Shown: piece by piece, positions 5,556 through 5,624 of the stretch
How the letters are laid out: each line of letters begins with the position of its first letter
Position numbering within the stretch: the stretch's first letter is position 1
Source of the DNA: Actinomycetes bacterium
Lineage (GTDB): Bacteria; Actinomycetota; Actinomycetes; Mycobacteriales; Mycobacteriaceae
Direction: 5' to 3'
Length of the DNA: 5,624 nucleotides
Assembly (NCBI GenBank): GCA_023415515.1
Contig: JAEZKH010000131.1
Location: 1 to 5,624 of the forward strand
Translations under genes and position numbers: made by a program
The notes under the pieces: generated by a model
Databases searched by the model: none
What the model saw: only the letters and a program-made list of their open reading frames with translations
What the model was told of the DNA's origin: nothing

Positions 5556-5624
5556 AGCAGGTTGCCAGTTCCGGTTGTCGCGGATGAGGGCGTAGAGGAC
5601 GTTGGTGCGCCGTCGCGCCAGGCA
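5529..5624 (-). CDS. Transposase C-terminus, IS110/IS116-like (partial)
   Basis: Only the last 31 codons and the TGA stop (5529-5531) are in the window; the gene enters from the right edge. The fragment contains LARRRTNVLYALIRDNRNW, which resembles the last helix of IS110/IS116/IS902-family transposases, where an Ala-Arg-Arg-Arg run followed by a V-L-x-A-L-x-R-D pattern closes the C-terminal domain. These enzymes are DEDD/serine recombinases that move the element without target duplication or terminal inverted repeats, guided in characterised members by a bridge RNA from the element end. The catalytic domains are outside the window. The family call is from pattern memory and a short fragment; that this is a real coding end is supported by its conserved look and by the different character of the DNA to its left. 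Confidence 0.62.
   Translation of the reverse strand, partial: CLARRRTNVLYALIRDNRNWQPASPPITAAA
5529..5624. mobile_element. End of an insertion sequence (IS110-like), right boundary outside the window
   Basis: The transposase-like fragment marks the 3' end of an insertion sequence lying mostly beyond 5624. No terminal inverted repeat or target duplication is seen, as expected for IS110 elements. The exact junction cannot be placed; it may lie left of the stop, because these elements usually carry a short non-coding tail after the transposase gene. Confidence 0.5.

Noticed and set aside
1..5624. tRNA, rRNA, CRISPR array or phage genes
   Set aside because: No cloverleaf sequence, ribosomal RNA motif, regularly spaced repeat or phage-like gene was seen.

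Overview
The window comes from a high-GC actinobacterium and looks mycobacterial (Mycobacterium or Mycolicibacterium type). The evidence is the strong resemblance of the encoded cytochrome bd subunits to mycobacterial CydA and CydB, the cydA-cydB-cydD-cydC gene order, and the GC-rich third codon positions. This was judged by reading alone, so the species is not resolved.

Positions 1-4742 hold one tightly packed minus-strand operon, read from right to left: cydA (3282-4742), cydB (2223-3272), cydD (622-2226) and the first 209 codons of cydC (1-629, running off the left edge). The junctions are a 9-nt gap (cydA/cydB, with the cydB ribosome binding site laid over the cydA stop), a 4-nt overlap (cydB/cydD, GTG start) and an 8-nt overlap (cydD/cydC). 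CydA and CydB form the menaquinol-oxidising terminal oxidase bd. CydD and CydC form the heterodimeric ABC exporter needed to assemble it. Together they make a complete low-oxygen or inhibitor-resistant respiratory branch.

Positions 4743-5528 (786 nt) hold no convincing protein gene. Next to cydA the stretch has a strong ribosome binding site, a stem-loop, a weak Crp-like palindrome, and two small upstream reading frames linked by an ATGA overlap. Farther out there is a relatively AT-rich patch with a possible -10 box for leftward transcription. Beyond that are two inverted repeats and a possible rightward promoter that leads to a good ribosome binding site and an ATG at 5520.

Positions 5529-5624 encode, leftward, the last 31 residues of a transposase-like protein that looks like the IS110/IS116/IS902 family. 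Its stop lies inside the short rightward frame at 5520-5555. The simplest reading is that an insertion sequence landed at or just after the start of a gene divergent from cydA. I found no obviously undescribed system. The points most worth a second look are this insertion junction, the structured cydA leader and the palindromes in the divergent intergenic region.
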